In this document: piece after piece, positions 1-7,501 of the stretch
How the letters are laid out: each line of letters begins with the position of its first letter
How positions within the stretch are numbered: the first letter of the stretch is position 1
From: CAKOSP01 sp964371745
Lineage (GTDB): Bacteria > Bacillota_I > Bacilli_A > RF39 > UBA660
DNA: 36,818 bases
Direction: 5' to 3'
NCBI GenBank assembly: GCA_964371745.1
Contig: CAYJNS010000003.1
Coordinates: forward strand, 1 to 36,818
Position numbers and translations under genes: made by a program
The notes under the pieces: model-generated
Told to the model about the DNA's origin: nothing
What the model saw: the letters and a program-made list of their open reading frames with translations, nothing else
The model's database searches: none

Positions 1-54
1 AAAATCCTGCGAAGGTTATACTTCGTGCCGGTTCAAGTCCGGCCGTGGGCACCA
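1..54 (+). tRNA. tRNA-Leu (anticodon NAA, probably UAA), 3' part only
   Basis: The window opens inside the anticodon loop (AA of the anticodon, then AA and the 3' anticodon stem). A long variable arm follows, with 5-bp stem CGAAG/CTTCG at 10-14 and 21-25. The T arm GCCGG-TTCAAGT-CCGGC is at 27-43, the 3' acceptor strand at 44-50, discriminator A at 51 and an encoded CCA at 52-54. The long variable arm limits the choice to Leu, Ser or Tyr. Only Leu has an anticodon ending in AA, and discriminator A fits Leu. The 5' half lies outside the window, so the first anticodon base (U or C) is unseen. Confidence 0.93.
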
Positions 55-66
55 TGAAAAAATAAG

Positions 67-98
67 GAAGTTGATTTTTTTCAACTTCTTTTAATTTT
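67..98 (+). terminator. Rho-independent terminator after the tRNA
   Basis: An 8-bp perfect stem GAAGTTGA/TCAACTTC (67-74 with 81-88) has a T6 loop and is followed by TTTTAATTTTT. It would end the tRNA transcript just before the HTH gene. Confidence 0.85.
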
Positions 99-118
99 TA
101 AGAAAGGAATAAAGACGA

Positions 119-697
119 ATGTTAAAAGAAACAGGAGGCATTAAATATATAAAGAAAATGAGTAAAAATCATACTGGTGAAAAAAATAAATTATATGAAA
201 CATATTTAAAATTAATTTATTTATTATTTGATGAACAAAGTGACTCTATATTAGCTAATTTAAAAGTAAGGGGTTTTGAGCATATTACGCGTAAAGATTT
301 ATCAGAAAAATATCATATATCAAAGGCCTCTATATCAAAAAGAGTAGGTAAGCAATTTAAAATATTAAAAGAGTTTGTTAATTTTTATGATGACTCTACA
401 ATGAATTTTAATAATAGATATTTATTAAGACTATTATCGGAAAAAAGAATTATAAATTACAGTGATGAAAACATAACTTTAAGTGAATACTTTATGAGTG
501 TTGATATGATAGATTTAACTAACGCTATTGCTCAGTTATCTGAACAAGAAATTGATTTAATGTTGATAAGAAATATGAATTTATATCAAGATATGAATAT
601 AACTTTAGAAGAAGATACTTATTTTAATGAAATAATATTAAATAAATTAAAAACGAGTTTAACTGGTTTAAATAGAAAATTGACAAAAAGAAATTAA
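119..697 (+). CDS. Helix-turn-helix protein of unknown function
   Basis: A 192-residue protein I cannot assign to a named family. Residues about 57-82 read as a helix-turn-helix (ITRKDLSEKYHISKASISKR, a typical 'LSEKYxISKxSISKRV' recognition-helix pattern), so DNA binding is inferred. The rest is charged and helical, with no membrane segment or signal peptide. The start at 119 is chosen because AAAGG lies 11 nt upstream. An ATG at 158 has AGGAGG 19 nt before it, too far for normal spacing but worth remembering as an alternative. The gene sits alone between the tRNA terminator and the aspS T-box promoter, whose -35 lies in the last codons of this gene. A regulator of its own promoter or of a nearby gene is possible, but nothing in the sequence shows a target. 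Confidence 0.75.
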   Translation: MLKETGGIKYIKKMSKNHTGEKNKLYETYLKLIYLLFDEQSDSILANLKVRGFEHITRKDLSEKYHISKASISKRVGKQFKILKEFVNFYDDSTMNFNNRYLLRLLSEKRIINYSDENITLSEYFMSVDMIDLTNAIAQLSEQEIDLMLIRNMNLYQDMNITLEEDTYFNEIILNKLKTSLTGLNRKLTKRN

Positions 698-708
698 TAT
701 GGTAATAT
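680..708 (+). promoter_or_regulatory. Promoter of the T-box/aspS transcript
   Basis: TTGACA (680-685), a 17-bp spacer and TAATAT (703-708) form a near-consensus vegetative promoter. The -35 overlaps the end of the HTH coding region. Transcription would begin near 715, exactly where the T-box leader starts. Confidence 0.85.
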
Positions 709-714
709 TTTATA

Positions 715-941
715 CACAAAGACAAAGACTAGGTCAAGTAATATAATTTATTTTTAAAAAAGAGAGTTAGAAGTGGTGAAAGCTAACAAAAATAATTATA
801 TGAATAACAACCTATGAGTTGATTACTAAGTAATCCGGGTAACTCCGTTATAATGCAAAGAGATTATAGAAATATAATAATTTGGGTGGCACCGCGGATA
901 ACAGTATTCGTCCCATACGGGATGTATACTGTTTTTATTTT
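715..941 (+). promoter_or_regulatory. T-box riboswitch controlling aspS, probable Asn (AAC) specifier
   Basis: The leader carries the T-box signature GGGTGGCACCGCGG (884-897), the stem I distal motifs (AGAGAG...GGTGAAAG, 770-783), a CCGGGTAACTCCGTTAT segment before the antiterminator (836-852), and an intrinsic terminator. The bulge reads TGGC, which pairs with a tRNA 3' end GCCA, so the sensed tRNA has discriminator G73, as tRNA-Asn and tRNA-Asp do. At the expected specifier position on the 3' side of stem I (GAAT-AAC-AACC, 802-812), the codon that fits best is AAC (806-808), an Asn codon. I could not fold the leader, so the specifier is a best reading; a GAT at 821-823 is the rival. Uncharged tRNA would favour antitermination and expression of the synthetase. 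Confidence 0.93.
900..941 (+). terminator. Regulated terminator of the aspS T-box
   Basis: AACAGTAT (900-907) pairs with ATACTGTT (926-933), extended by CGTCCC/GGGATG (909-914 with 919-924, one G-U pair) around an ATAC loop and followed by a T-rich run. This is the hairpin that competes with the T-box antiterminator. Confidence 0.88.
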
Positions 942-961
942 GAAGAAAGAAGGAAAATAAT

Positions 962-2698
962 ATGGAAAATAAGTATCGTGATGTATACTGTGGTAAAGTA
1001 GATGAATCACATATTGGGAAAAAAATTAAAATAGCAGGTTGGATAGAAAATATAAGAGACCATGGAGGAATTATATTTTTAGATGCTAGAGATGAAACTG
1101 GTACAGTGCAAGTAGTTAGTAATGATGAGAATATGTTTACTGGACTTACTAGAGAAAGTACTATTACAGTAAGTGGGGAAGTAAGAAAAAGAGCTGAATC
1201 TGATTATAATGATAAGTTGGCAACGGGAAAACTAGAAGTTGTTGCTACATCTTTAGAAGTTTTAGGTAAAGCTAAAAATGTTTTGCCATTTGAAGTAATG
1301 ACTAGTAAAGATGTTAGTGAAGAAATAAGACTTAAATATAGATTTCTAGATTTAAGAAACCCTAAAGTACATGATAATATTTTACTAAGAAATAAACTAA
1401 TAAAATATTTAAGAGAAAAAATGGATTCACTTGGTCATACTGAAATTCAAACTCCAATACTTACGGCTTCTTCACCAGAAGGTGCTAGAGACTTTTTAGT
1501 TCCATCTAGAAAATTTCATGGTAAGTTTTATGCTCTACCTCAAGCTCCTCAAATATTTAAACAACTTCTTATGATTTCAGGTTTTGATAAATATTATCAA
1601 ATAGCACCATGTTTTAGGGATGAAGATGCAAGAAGTGATCGTATATATGGAGAGTTTTATCAGTTAGACTTAGAAATGGCTTTTGCAACAGAAAATGATG
1701 TACTTGAAGTTGGCGAAGAAATCTTTTATGATACATTTAAAAAGTTTAGTAATAAAGAAATAACTCCAAGACCTTTTAGAAGAATTGCTTATAAAGATGC
1801 AATAGATAAGTATGGTACAGATAAACCAGACTTACGTAACCCACTTGAAATAGTAGATGTAACAGATATATTTAAAAATACATCATTTGGTCCATTTAAA
1901 GGTGTTACTATAAAGTCTATTATAGTTGAAGGAATTGCTGATAAACCGAACTCTTGGTTTAACGAACTTGTTGATTATGCTAAAACTATTGGTATGCCAG
2001 GTATAGGATATTTTAAAATTATGGATGATATGTCGTTTGTTGGTCCTATTGATAAATTTTTAAGTGAAGAAGAAAGAGTATCCTTAATAGAAAATTGTAA
2101 ACTTCAAAAAAATTCAGTTATATTTTTTATAGCAAACCGTAAAAATGCACCAAAACTTGCTGGATTAATTAGAGATGAACTTGGAAAAAAATTAGATTTA
2201 ATAGATAATAACAAGTTCGAATTTTGTATAATAAATGATTATCCAATGTTTGAAAAAAATGAGGAAGGTAAATGGGATTTTTCACATAATCCATTTAGTA
2301 TGCCTCAAGGAGGATTTGATTCTTTAAAAGAAGATAATCTTGAAAATGTTTTAGCATATCAATATGATTTTGTATGTAATGGTATAGAACTTGCATCAGG
2401 TGCTGTAAGAAATCATGATAGAGAAATTATGAAAAAAGCATTTAATTTAGCGGGTTATAGTGAGGATACAATTAGAGAAAAATTTAACTCTTTATATACT
2501 GCATTTGAATATGGAGCACCACCTCATGCTGGTATGGCTCCTGGAATAGATCGTATGCTTATGCTTATAAATGAAGAAGAATCAATTCGTGAAACAATAG
2601 CATTTCCGCTTTTATCATCAGGTCAAGATGCACTTATGGGAGCACCTAACACTGTTGATGAAATGCAACTTAGAGAAGTTCATATAAAATTAAGATAA
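962..2698 (+). CDS. aspS: Aspartyl-tRNA synthetase, possibly non-discriminating
   Basis: A 578-residue class II synthetase of the long bacterial type that charges tRNA-Asp in the cytoplasm. An N-terminal OB anticodon-binding domain occupies about 1-105. The catalytic domain has motif 2 around CFRDEDARSDR and motif 3 APPHAGMAPGIDRMLML near the C-terminus, and a GAD-type insertion lies between. Length matches the family. The anticodon-binding region has RDHGG with His34. Many discriminating bacterial AspRS have Leu here, while His at this place has been linked to non-discriminating enzymes that also charge tRNA-Asn for GatCAB amidation. The position aligned with Lys of the E. coli enzyme is Ser. 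Together with an apparent Asn T-box, this suggests Asp-tRNA-Asn formation, but that is inference. The start has AGAAGGAAAA just upstream. Confidence 0.98.
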   Translation: MENKYRDVYCGKVDESHIGKKIKIAGWIENIRDHGGIIFLDARDETGTVQVVSNDENMFTGLTRESTITVSGEVRKRAESDYNDKLATGKLEVVATSLEVLGKAKNVLPFEVMTSKDVSEEIRLKYRFLDLRNPKVHDNILLRNKLIKYLREKMDSLGHTEIQTPILTASSPEGARDFLVPSRKFHGKFYALPQAPQIFKQLLMISGFDKYYQIAPCFRDEDARSDRIYGEFYQLDLEMAFATENDVLEVGEEIFYDTFKKFSNKEITPRPFRRIAYKDAIDKYGTDKPDLRNPLEIVDVTDIFKNTSFGPFKGVTIKSIIVEGIADKPNSWFNELVDYAKTIGMPGIGYFKIMDDMSFVGPIDKFLSEEERVSLIENCKLQKNSVIFFIANRKNAPKLAGLIRDELGKKLDLIDNNKFEFCIINDYPMFEKNEEGKWDFSHNPFSMPQGGFDSLKEDNLENVLAYQYDFVCNGIELASGAVRNHDREIMKKAFNLAGYSEDTIREKFNSLYTAFEYGAPPHAGMAPGIDRMLMLINEEESIRETIAFPLLSSGQDALMGAPNTVDEMQLREVHIKLR

Positions 2699-2713
2699 AG
2701 TAATATATTAATG

Positions 2714-2748
2714 AAAAATATGGTTGTTATAATCATATTTTTTATTGT
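2714..2748 (+). terminator. Terminator after aspS
   Basis: The 9-bp stem AAAAATATG/CATATTTTT (2714-2722 with 2734-2742) is followed by a T-rich tail. It is AT-rich, but its position right after the aspS stop fits. Confidence 0.65.
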
Positions 2749-2773
2749 TTTATAATTATTCTTATGATATTAT
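2745..2773 (+). promoter_or_regulatory. Possible promoter for the 201-residue paralogue pair
   Basis: TTGTTT (2745-2750), 17 bp and TATTAT (2768-2773), 21 bases before the ATG. The -10 is good and the -35 weak. Confidence 0.45.
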
Positions 2774-2794
2774 AAAACATATTTGAGGTGTATT

Positions 2795-3400
2795 ATGAAA
2801 AAAGAATATTATTGTGATTTAGTGCTTGATACTGAAAATGCTACATGGATATTAACTTGGTATGATGAAAATAATAAAGTAATTACTTTTCAAAATAATT
2901 ACTTAAAAACCTTATATGGTAGTTTTTATTTAAAAGATAAATTCAAAAACGAAATTAAAGAATATATTAAATTAAATAAATGTTATACTAAAAAACTAAA
3001 AAGAATTACTTCTACTACAAGTGATACTCATTTTAATAAAAATGTAAATATATTACTAAATTATTTATCTGATGAATTTTCTTTAATGCATCTAGTAAAT
3101 AAAATATTAAAAGATAGAAAAATTTTAATTAAAGATGAGTATGATAGAATAGGTATGATAATCATAGTATTATTTGATATATTTACAAATGTTTTAGAAA
3201 CTTTTTTTGATAATCAATTCAGTAACACTCATGAAATGAGTATGTTTATTGAAAGTAGACTTAATAGTATAAATTATAATTTTATATTTATTAAAGAAGA
3301 ATTAAAAGATTTAATAAGTGATAATTATATAGATGAAAGAAATATTTTCTTAAATAGTTTAATGGATGAACATTTTGGTAATGAAAGGAAACTAAAATAA
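2795..3400 (+). CDS. Conserved-looking protein of unknown function, first of a tandem pair
   Basis: A 201-residue soluble, acidic, helical protein that I do not recognise. The ATG at 2795 is preferred over an upstream TTG at 2783 because TGAGGTG lies 5 nt before it. The stop overlaps the next start by one base (TAATG), so the two genes are translationally coupled. The next protein is also 201 residues and shares a C-terminal segment: EYxxIGxI at 115-122 here and 127-134 there, with a D-N pair 24 residues after the glutamate in both. They are best read as a diverged tandem duplication whose products may form a heteromer. No signal peptide or membrane helix is evident. The pair lies directly before the dnaB-dnaI operon, but a replication role is only a guess from position. 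Confidence 0.8.
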   Translation: MKKEYYCDLVLDTENATWILTWYDENNKVITFQNNYLKTLYGSFYLKDKFKNEIKEYIKLNKCYTKKLKRITSTTSDTHFNKNVNILLNYLSDEFSLMHLVNKILKDRKILIKDEYDRIGMIIIVLFDIFTNVLETFFDNQFSNTHEMSMFIESRLNSINYNFIFIKEELKDLISDNYIDERNIFLNSLMDEHFGNERKLK

Positions 3401-4005
3401 TGGATAGTAGGAATTTATTAGTTGAAATAGAAGAGTTAGATGATAATAATATTGATGTAAATATTATTAATGCAGAAACTGGTGAAAAAGATATAATAGA
3501 AAATGAATTTGATAGATTGTTATTTGTATATAATGATATAGATGATTTTTTCAACTCTCATATTAAATATCATTCTTATTCAAGAAGAGTTAATTTTAGA
3601 GCCAGTTTAACTACAAGATTTGAACTTTTAAATGAAATGTTATTTAATGATAACGATAATTATTATAAATTACTTAGAGTAGTGCTTAAAAGTTATATAA
3701 CTGACCAAGTAGTAGAAAAAGAGATTATTAAATGTATTAAAAAATATATAAAACGTAGTCAGTTATATTTAGAAGAAGAATATAAAATGATAGGTTATAT
3801 TTTAATAAGTTTAAATAATTTAATACCAAATGCTATAAATGCTATGATAGATAATCATGTGCAGTATCCTGGCGATATGAGATTTGCACATTTTGCTGAA
3901 GAAAAATTTTTAGAATATCAAAAAACTATAGACGATTTAGATGTTAAAACAAAAATTTTATTAGATGGAAAATATATAAGAGAAAAAGAACTTTTTAGAA
4001 TATAA
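3400..4005 (+). CDS. Conserved-looking protein of unknown function, second of a tandem pair
   Basis: A 201-residue paralogue of the preceding gene, starting within its stop codon (TAATG). The N-terminal 60 residues are acidic and differ from the first copy. The middle is basic (KCIKKYIKRS near 111-120), and the C-terminal helices carry the shared EYKMIGYI...IDN pattern. No enzyme motif, transmembrane helix or secretion signal is visible. With equal length, immediate coupling and low but structured similarity, the simplest reading is an old duplication retained as a two-subunit unit. Function unknown. Confidence 0.8.
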   Translation: MDSRNLLVEIEELDDNNIDVNIINAETGEKDIIENEFDRLLFVYNDIDDFFNSHIKYHSYSRRVNFRASLTTRFELLNEMLFNDNDNYYKLLRVVLKSYITDQVVEKEIIKCIKKYIKRSQLYLEEEYKMIGYILISLNNLIPNAINAMIDNHVQYPGDMRFAHFAEEKFLEYQKTIDDLDVKTKILLDGKYIREKELFRI

Positions 4006-4007
4006 AC

Positions 4008-4036
4008 TTGTTAAAATTTTGTTTTTTTTATATAAT
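4008..4036 (+). promoter_or_regulatory. Promoter of dnaB-dnaI
   Basis: TTGTTA (4008-4013), a 17-bp T-rich spacer and a perfect TATAAT (4031-4036), 24 bases before the dnaB start. Confidence 0.7.
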
Positions 4037-4060
4037 AAGATTACATGAAAGGACTTGATT

Positions 4061-5335
4061 ATGGAAAATGTAATATTACTTCCTGCAGATAGTTATAAAG
4101 TTGTCAATAAATCTATTTTAACTGACTTTGATAGAAAAATATTAATTGCATTATATGAACCAATTGTGGGTCCTCTTTCAATTAGTTTGTATTTAACGCT
4201 TTGGCATGATTTGGATTACTATGAACTTTTTAGTAGGAATCTAACACATCATCATTTAATGAGTATTTTAAAAAGTAACTTAGATACTTTAAAATCTACT
4301 AGAGAATCTTTAGAGTCTATTGGTTTATTAAAAACATATATCAAAGAAGGTAATGTTAATGAATATATATATGAACTATATTCTCCATTATCGCCTAATG
4401 AATTTTTTAATCATCCTGTTTTAAATATAGTACTTTATAATAATATTGGTAGAGATGAATATGAAAGGTTGAAAGTATATTATCAAAAAATAAAAGTTGA
4501 TACTAAAGAATATAAAGAAATTACTAAAACATTAGATGAAGTTTATGTAAGTGGTAACTTTACTGGAACAGATGACATAAGAGAAAGAAAAACTAATAAT
4601 TTAAAAGTTAATGGTACTATAGATTTTGATTTAATTTTATCATCAATTCCAAAAGGAAGTATAAATGAAAAAACATTTAATAAAAAAACAAATGAACTTA
4701 TAAATTTACTTGCATTTATTTATAATATAGATAGTCTTAAAATGGTTGAAATTATTAGAACTGTTATAAATGAATTTGGTATGATTGATAAAAAGGAGCT
4801 TAGACTAGCTACTCGTAAAAATTATCAATTTAATAATAATGCACTACCAACTTTAGTTTATAGATCTCAGCCTGAATATTTAAAAGACCCAGAAGGTGAT
4901 AACTCAATGAAAGGTAAAATTATTTCTCTTTTTGAAAATACTACACCTTATGACTTTTTAAAAAGTAAAAATAGAGGAACTAATCCAACGTCTAAAGAGC
5001 TAAAACTTTTAGAAACTTTAATTATTGATATGGAACTAACTCCAGCAGTTGTAAACGTTTTAATAGATTATGTACTTCGTAAAAATAATAATAGACTTAC
5101 TAATGCATATGTTGAAACAATTGCAGCACAGTGGAAAAGAGCAGGCCTTAAAACTGCTAAAGAGGCAATGAATTTTGCTGAAAAGGAACATAAAAAATTA
5201 AGTAAAAAAAGTAGTGGTACTACTTCTAAAAAGGAAGTTAAATTACCAGTATGGTATAACAAAAAAATAGAGAAAAGTGAAATTTCAAATGAGGAAGAAG
5301 AAGAACTAAAAGAATTATTAAAGGAGTTTAAATAA
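4061..5335 (+). CDS. dnaB: Replication initiation / helicase-loading protein DnaB (Bacillus-type, DnaD-like)
   Basis: A 424-residue protein resembling Bacillus DnaB, the membrane-associated initiation factor that helps load the replicative helicase; it is not the helicase itself. The N-terminus (LTDFDRKILIALYEPIVG) is the winged-helix half of the DnaB/DnaD fold. The C-terminal region (about 300-375) is a DnaD-type domain ending in the family's Y-x3-I-x3-W signature, here YVETIAAQW at about 350-358. The tail is lysine- and glutamate-rich. The ATG at 4061 is chosen over an upstream TTG because AAAGGA lies 7 nt before it. The stop overlaps the dnaI start (TAATG), the arrangement also seen in Bacillus, and this adjacency strongly supports both calls. 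Confidence 0.9.
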   Translation: MENVILLPADSYKVVNKSILTDFDRKILIALYEPIVGPLSISLYLTLWHDLDYYELFSRNLTHHHLMSILKSNLDTLKSTRESLESIGLLKTYIKEGNVNEYIYELYSPLSPNEFFNHPVLNIVLYNNIGRDEYERLKVYYQKIKVDTKEYKEITKTLDEVYVSGNFTGTDDIRERKTNNLKVNGTIDFDLILSSIPKGSINEKTFNKKTNELINLLAFIYNIDSLKMVEIIRTVINEFGMIDKKELRLATRKNYQFNNNALPTLVYRSQPEYLKDPEGDNSMKGKIISLFENTTPYDFLKSKNRGTNPTSKELKLLETLIIDMELTPAVVNVLIDYVLRKNNNRLTNAYVETIAAQWKRAGLKTAKEAMNFAEKEHKKLSKKSSGTTSKKEVKLPVWYNKKIEKSEISNEEEEELKELLKEFK

Positions 5336-6225
5336 TGGAAAAAATTAATTTATCAAAAATGAATGAAGTTAAAGAAAATATTGATAAAGAATATTTAAAG
5401 GCTTTAGAAAATGTTGATTTTAATAATATTGTTACTAACTTAAAACTTGATAATAATATACTTAAAAAAAATGTTACTAAAATAAATGATACAATTGAAG
5501 AACTTAAAAACTGTAAAAAATGTAAAGGTTTATACATGTGTAAAAATAAGTTTGAAGGACATATATTTTTTCCTGAAAATAATAATGAAAAATTAAGATT
5601 TGTTTATACTCCATGTAAATATCAAAAAAAGTTTGAAGTTGAAAAACAAAAAAAAGAAGCTAGTAGAAATATCCTAGATACAGTTAGAATGAAAGATATT
5701 GATATTACTGATAAAAATAGATTGCCATTAATTAAGTGGTTGAAAAATTTTTATGATGAATATGAACCAAATAAAATATTAAAGGGTTTATATTTACATG
5801 GAACATTTGGTTCAGGTAAAACTTTTTTAATATCTTGTTTACTTAATGAATTAAAAGAAAAAAAAGGAGCAAAAATAGCAAAAGTTTATTTACCAGATTT
5901 ATATAGGGGGCTAAGAGACAATTTTGATTTACTTGATAAAAAGGTAAGTTTCTATCAAAATATTGAGATACTTTTAATTGATGATATTGGATCTGAAAGT
6001 GTAACTGAGTGGAATCGTGATGAAATACTTAGTGCAATATTACAGTACAGAATGAATAAAGCATTAACTACTTTTTTTACATCAAATTTAAATTTAAAAG
6101 AACTTGAGAATCATTTGGCGTTAACAAAAGTTGGTGATGATTTTATAAAATCAAGTAGAATTATAGAAAGAGTTAAACAGTTATCTACTCCTTTAGAACT
6201 GCAAAGTGAAAATAAACGAAATTAA
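5335..6225 (+). CDS. dnaI: Primosomal helicase loader DnaI (AAA+ ATPase)
   Basis: A 296-residue AAA+ loader that places the replicative helicase on DNA at origins and restarted forks. The N-terminal half has the DnaI-type zinc site C60-x2-C63, C69, H76 and C94, close to the spacing known in Bacillus. Walker A is GTFGSGKT (156-163), Walker B LLIDDI (213-218), sensor I lies in TFFTSN (246-251), and the basic RIIERV (275-280) carries the probable arginine finger. It is coupled to dnaB by a one-base overlap. An IstB-type transposase helper was considered, but the zinc domain, the dnaB partner and the absence of a transposase argue against it. Confidence 0.92.
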   Translation: MEKINLSKMNEVKENIDKEYLKALENVDFNNIVTNLKLDNNILKKNVTKINDTIEELKNCKKCKGLYMCKNKFEGHIFFPENNNEKLRFVYTPCKYQKKFEVEKQKKEASRNILDTVRMKDIDITDKNRLPLIKWLKNFYDEYEPNKILKGLYLHGTFGSGKTFLISCLLNELKEKKGAKIAKVYLPDLYRGLRDNFDLLDKKVSFYQNIEILLIDDIGSESVTEWNRDEILSAILQYRMNKALTTFFTSNLNLKELENHLALTKVGDDFIKSSRIIERVKQLSTPLELQSENKRN

Positions 6226-6245
6226 ATATTATAACAGGAGGGTAT

Positions 6246-6866
6246 ATGAATAAAATAAATATTGATAATTTATTAAGTTATGAAATAGAATCATTTACAT
6301 ATAAAGATGAAAATATATTTATTAAAACTAGAATAGGAACTTTAAAATATAGTATAGATGAAAAAGAATTAAATGATATTAAACATTTAATTAAAGATTT
6401 AGAAAAAGAAAATAATATATTGGAAAACAAAAAAATATCAAAAAGAAAATTAAAAAAGAGAATAACTATTAAATATTTAATTAATATGTTATTATTTATT
6501 ACTTTATTGCCAGCAAGTTTAGCTTTTGCATATACATCTATATTTTTAAGTATATTATCATTAGCAATTATTTTTACTACTCCTTTTTTATTTATTAAAA
6601 GTATTAAAAAAAATGAAAGGCTATTAAAAGAATTAAATGATATAGATTATTATAAAAAGAAAATAAATTTAGAAGTAAATTATTTGAATAAAGTAGGATT
6701 TATTATTCAAGAATTTTTGAAAGTTATTTCTATAAATGAAAAAGAAAAAACGGTTGATGATAATGTAATAGAAAAAATAAATAATGAATTATATTTATAT
6801 CAAAATAATTTAGATGTTCCTCGACATATAAGAAAAAAAGTTAAAAAGCTTGACAAAAACATCTAA
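6246..6866 (+). CDS. Membrane protein of unknown function with two helices
   Basis: A 206-residue protein that I do not recognise. Residues 1-60 are a charged, probably cytoplasmic segment. Two closely spaced membrane helices follow at about 76-96 and 97-118, then a basic and helical C-terminal half. The basic residues on both sides of the hairpin (KRKLKKR before, KSIKKNER after) put both ends in the cytoplasm. AGGAGGG lies 5 nt before the start, and the gap to dnaI is only 20 bases, so it is probably in the dnaB operon. Beyond co-transcription there is no evidence for a replication or membrane-tethering role. Confidence 0.75.
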   Translation: MNKINIDNLLSYEIESFTYKDENIFIKTRIGTLKYSIDEKELNDIKHLIKDLEKENNILENKKISKRKLKKRITIKYLINMLLFITLLPASLAFAYTSIFLSILSLAIIFTTPFLFIKSIKKNERLLKELNDIDYYKKKINLEVNYLNKVGFIIQEFLKVISINEKEKTVDDNVIEKINNELYLYQNNLDVPRHIRKKVKKLDKNI

Positions 6867-6878
6867 GTAATGTAGTAT
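6850..6878 (+). promoter_or_regulatory. Promoter of the 163-residue membrane protein gene
   Basis: TTGACA (6850-6855), 17 bp and TAGTAT (6873-6878). The -35 lies within the last codons of the preceding gene. Confidence 0.7.
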
Positions 6879-6884
6879 ATTTGT

Positions 6885-6908
6885 TACAAAAAGATTTTTC
6901 TTTTTGTA
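6885..6908 (+). other. Perfect 5'-leader hairpin
   Basis: The 10-bp perfect stem TACAAAAAGA/TCTTTTTGTA with a TTTT loop begins about where the transcript from the 6850 promoter should start. It ends directly before the AGGGGG ribosome binding site. It has no trailing T run, so it is not a usual terminator; a stability or access element at the mRNA 5' end is inferred. Confidence 0.6.
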
Positions 6909-6921
6909 AGGGGGAAATATT

Positions 6922-7413
6922 ATGGAAGAAAATAAAATTGAAGAACTTAAAAATAGAATTACAGAACTAGAACAAATGAATTTGCTTAATAGTATAGATA
7001 AGTTATATAAGAAAGAAAAATATAGTGATATTTTCATGTTTGTAGAAGGAGTGGCAACATCACTTATTATAGTAACCACATTAGTATTAATAGCGCCAGA
7101 GTCTATAAGTTCAATATCACCTGTAATTATAGGTTCTGCATCAGGAATTTTAGCAGGTATTAAATCTATTTGTATAGTAGGTCCAAAAAGGCGAAAAAAA
7201 CTTAAGGAATTTATAGTTTTAAATAGGGAAAAAAACTCATTAGAATATGAACTTCAAAATATACAAGAAAAAACCGTTGAGAGAAATAGCATACAGATTA
7301 ATGAAGAATCTAATACAGATACATATGAGGTACCGGAACATGAATATGATGAATCATATTATGCGAATCCTGAAGAGCAAATAAGAAGCGGTTATCCTAG
7401 AGTAAGAAAATAG
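6922..7413 (+). CDS. Small membrane protein with N-terminal coiled coil
   Basis: A 163-residue protein of unknown function. Residues 1-32 form a short coiled coil, and two membrane helices follow at about 36-58 and 63-86. A basic GPKRRKK stretch then leads into a long hydrophilic tail rich in Glu, Asn and Tyr (about 100-163). The basic flank keeps the tail in the cytoplasm by the positive-inside rule. It is monocistronic: its own promoter at 6850, a leader hairpin, and the recA-proximal terminator after it. The tail resembles a flexible linker or binding region rather than an enzyme domain. Confidence 0.75.
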   Translation: MEENKIEELKNRITELEQMNLLNSIDKLYKKEKYSDIFMFVEGVATSLIIVTTLVLIAPESISSISPVIIGSASGILAGIKSICIVGPKRRKKLKEFIVLNREKNSLEYELQNIQEKTVERNSIQINEESNTDTYEVPEHEYDESYYANPEEQIRSGYPRVRK

Positions 7414-7418
7414 CCAAA

Positions 7419-7432
7419 GAAACAAATGTTCG
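7419..7432. promoter_or_regulatory. Weak LexA-box-like site upstream of recA
   Basis: GAAACAAATGTTCG matches the Gram-positive LexA core GAAC-N4-GTTC at 7 of 8 core bases (AAAC instead of GAAC). It lies just upstream of the recA -35, but it also forms the left arm of the terminator, so the match may be incidental. Confidence 0.3.
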
Positions 7433-7459
7433 ATTTTGTGTTGACATTTGTTTTTTTTT
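7420..7459 (+). terminator. Terminator before recA
   Basis: The 10-bp perfect stem AAACAAATGT/ACATTTGTTT (7420-7429 with 7444-7453) is followed by an unbroken T run. The right arm contains part of the recA -35 box. Confidence 0.85.
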
Positions 7460-7469
7460 GTTATACAAT
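7441..7469 (+). promoter_or_regulatory. recA promoter, embedded in the upstream terminator
   Basis: TTGACA (7441-7446), a 17-bp T-rich spacer and TACAAT (7464-7469). The -35 and spacer are made of the terminator's right arm and T tract. Confidence 0.85.
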
Positions 7470-7501
7470 GTGATTGTATCAGAGTTAAATTAGGAGGAAA
7501 C

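Noticed and set aside
1..54. tRNA-Ser or tRNA-Tyr instead of tRNA-Leu
   Set aside because: The visible anticodon end AA does not occur in Ser or Tyr anticodons.
5335..6225. IstB-type transposition helper
   Set aside because: The DnaI-type zinc cysteines, the coupled dnaB and the absence of any transposase gene favour the helicase loader.
7448..7501. An upstream extension of RecA by 18 codons
   Set aside because: It starts inside the promoter spacer, reads through the -10, and AGGAGG before the ATG at 7502 sets the start.
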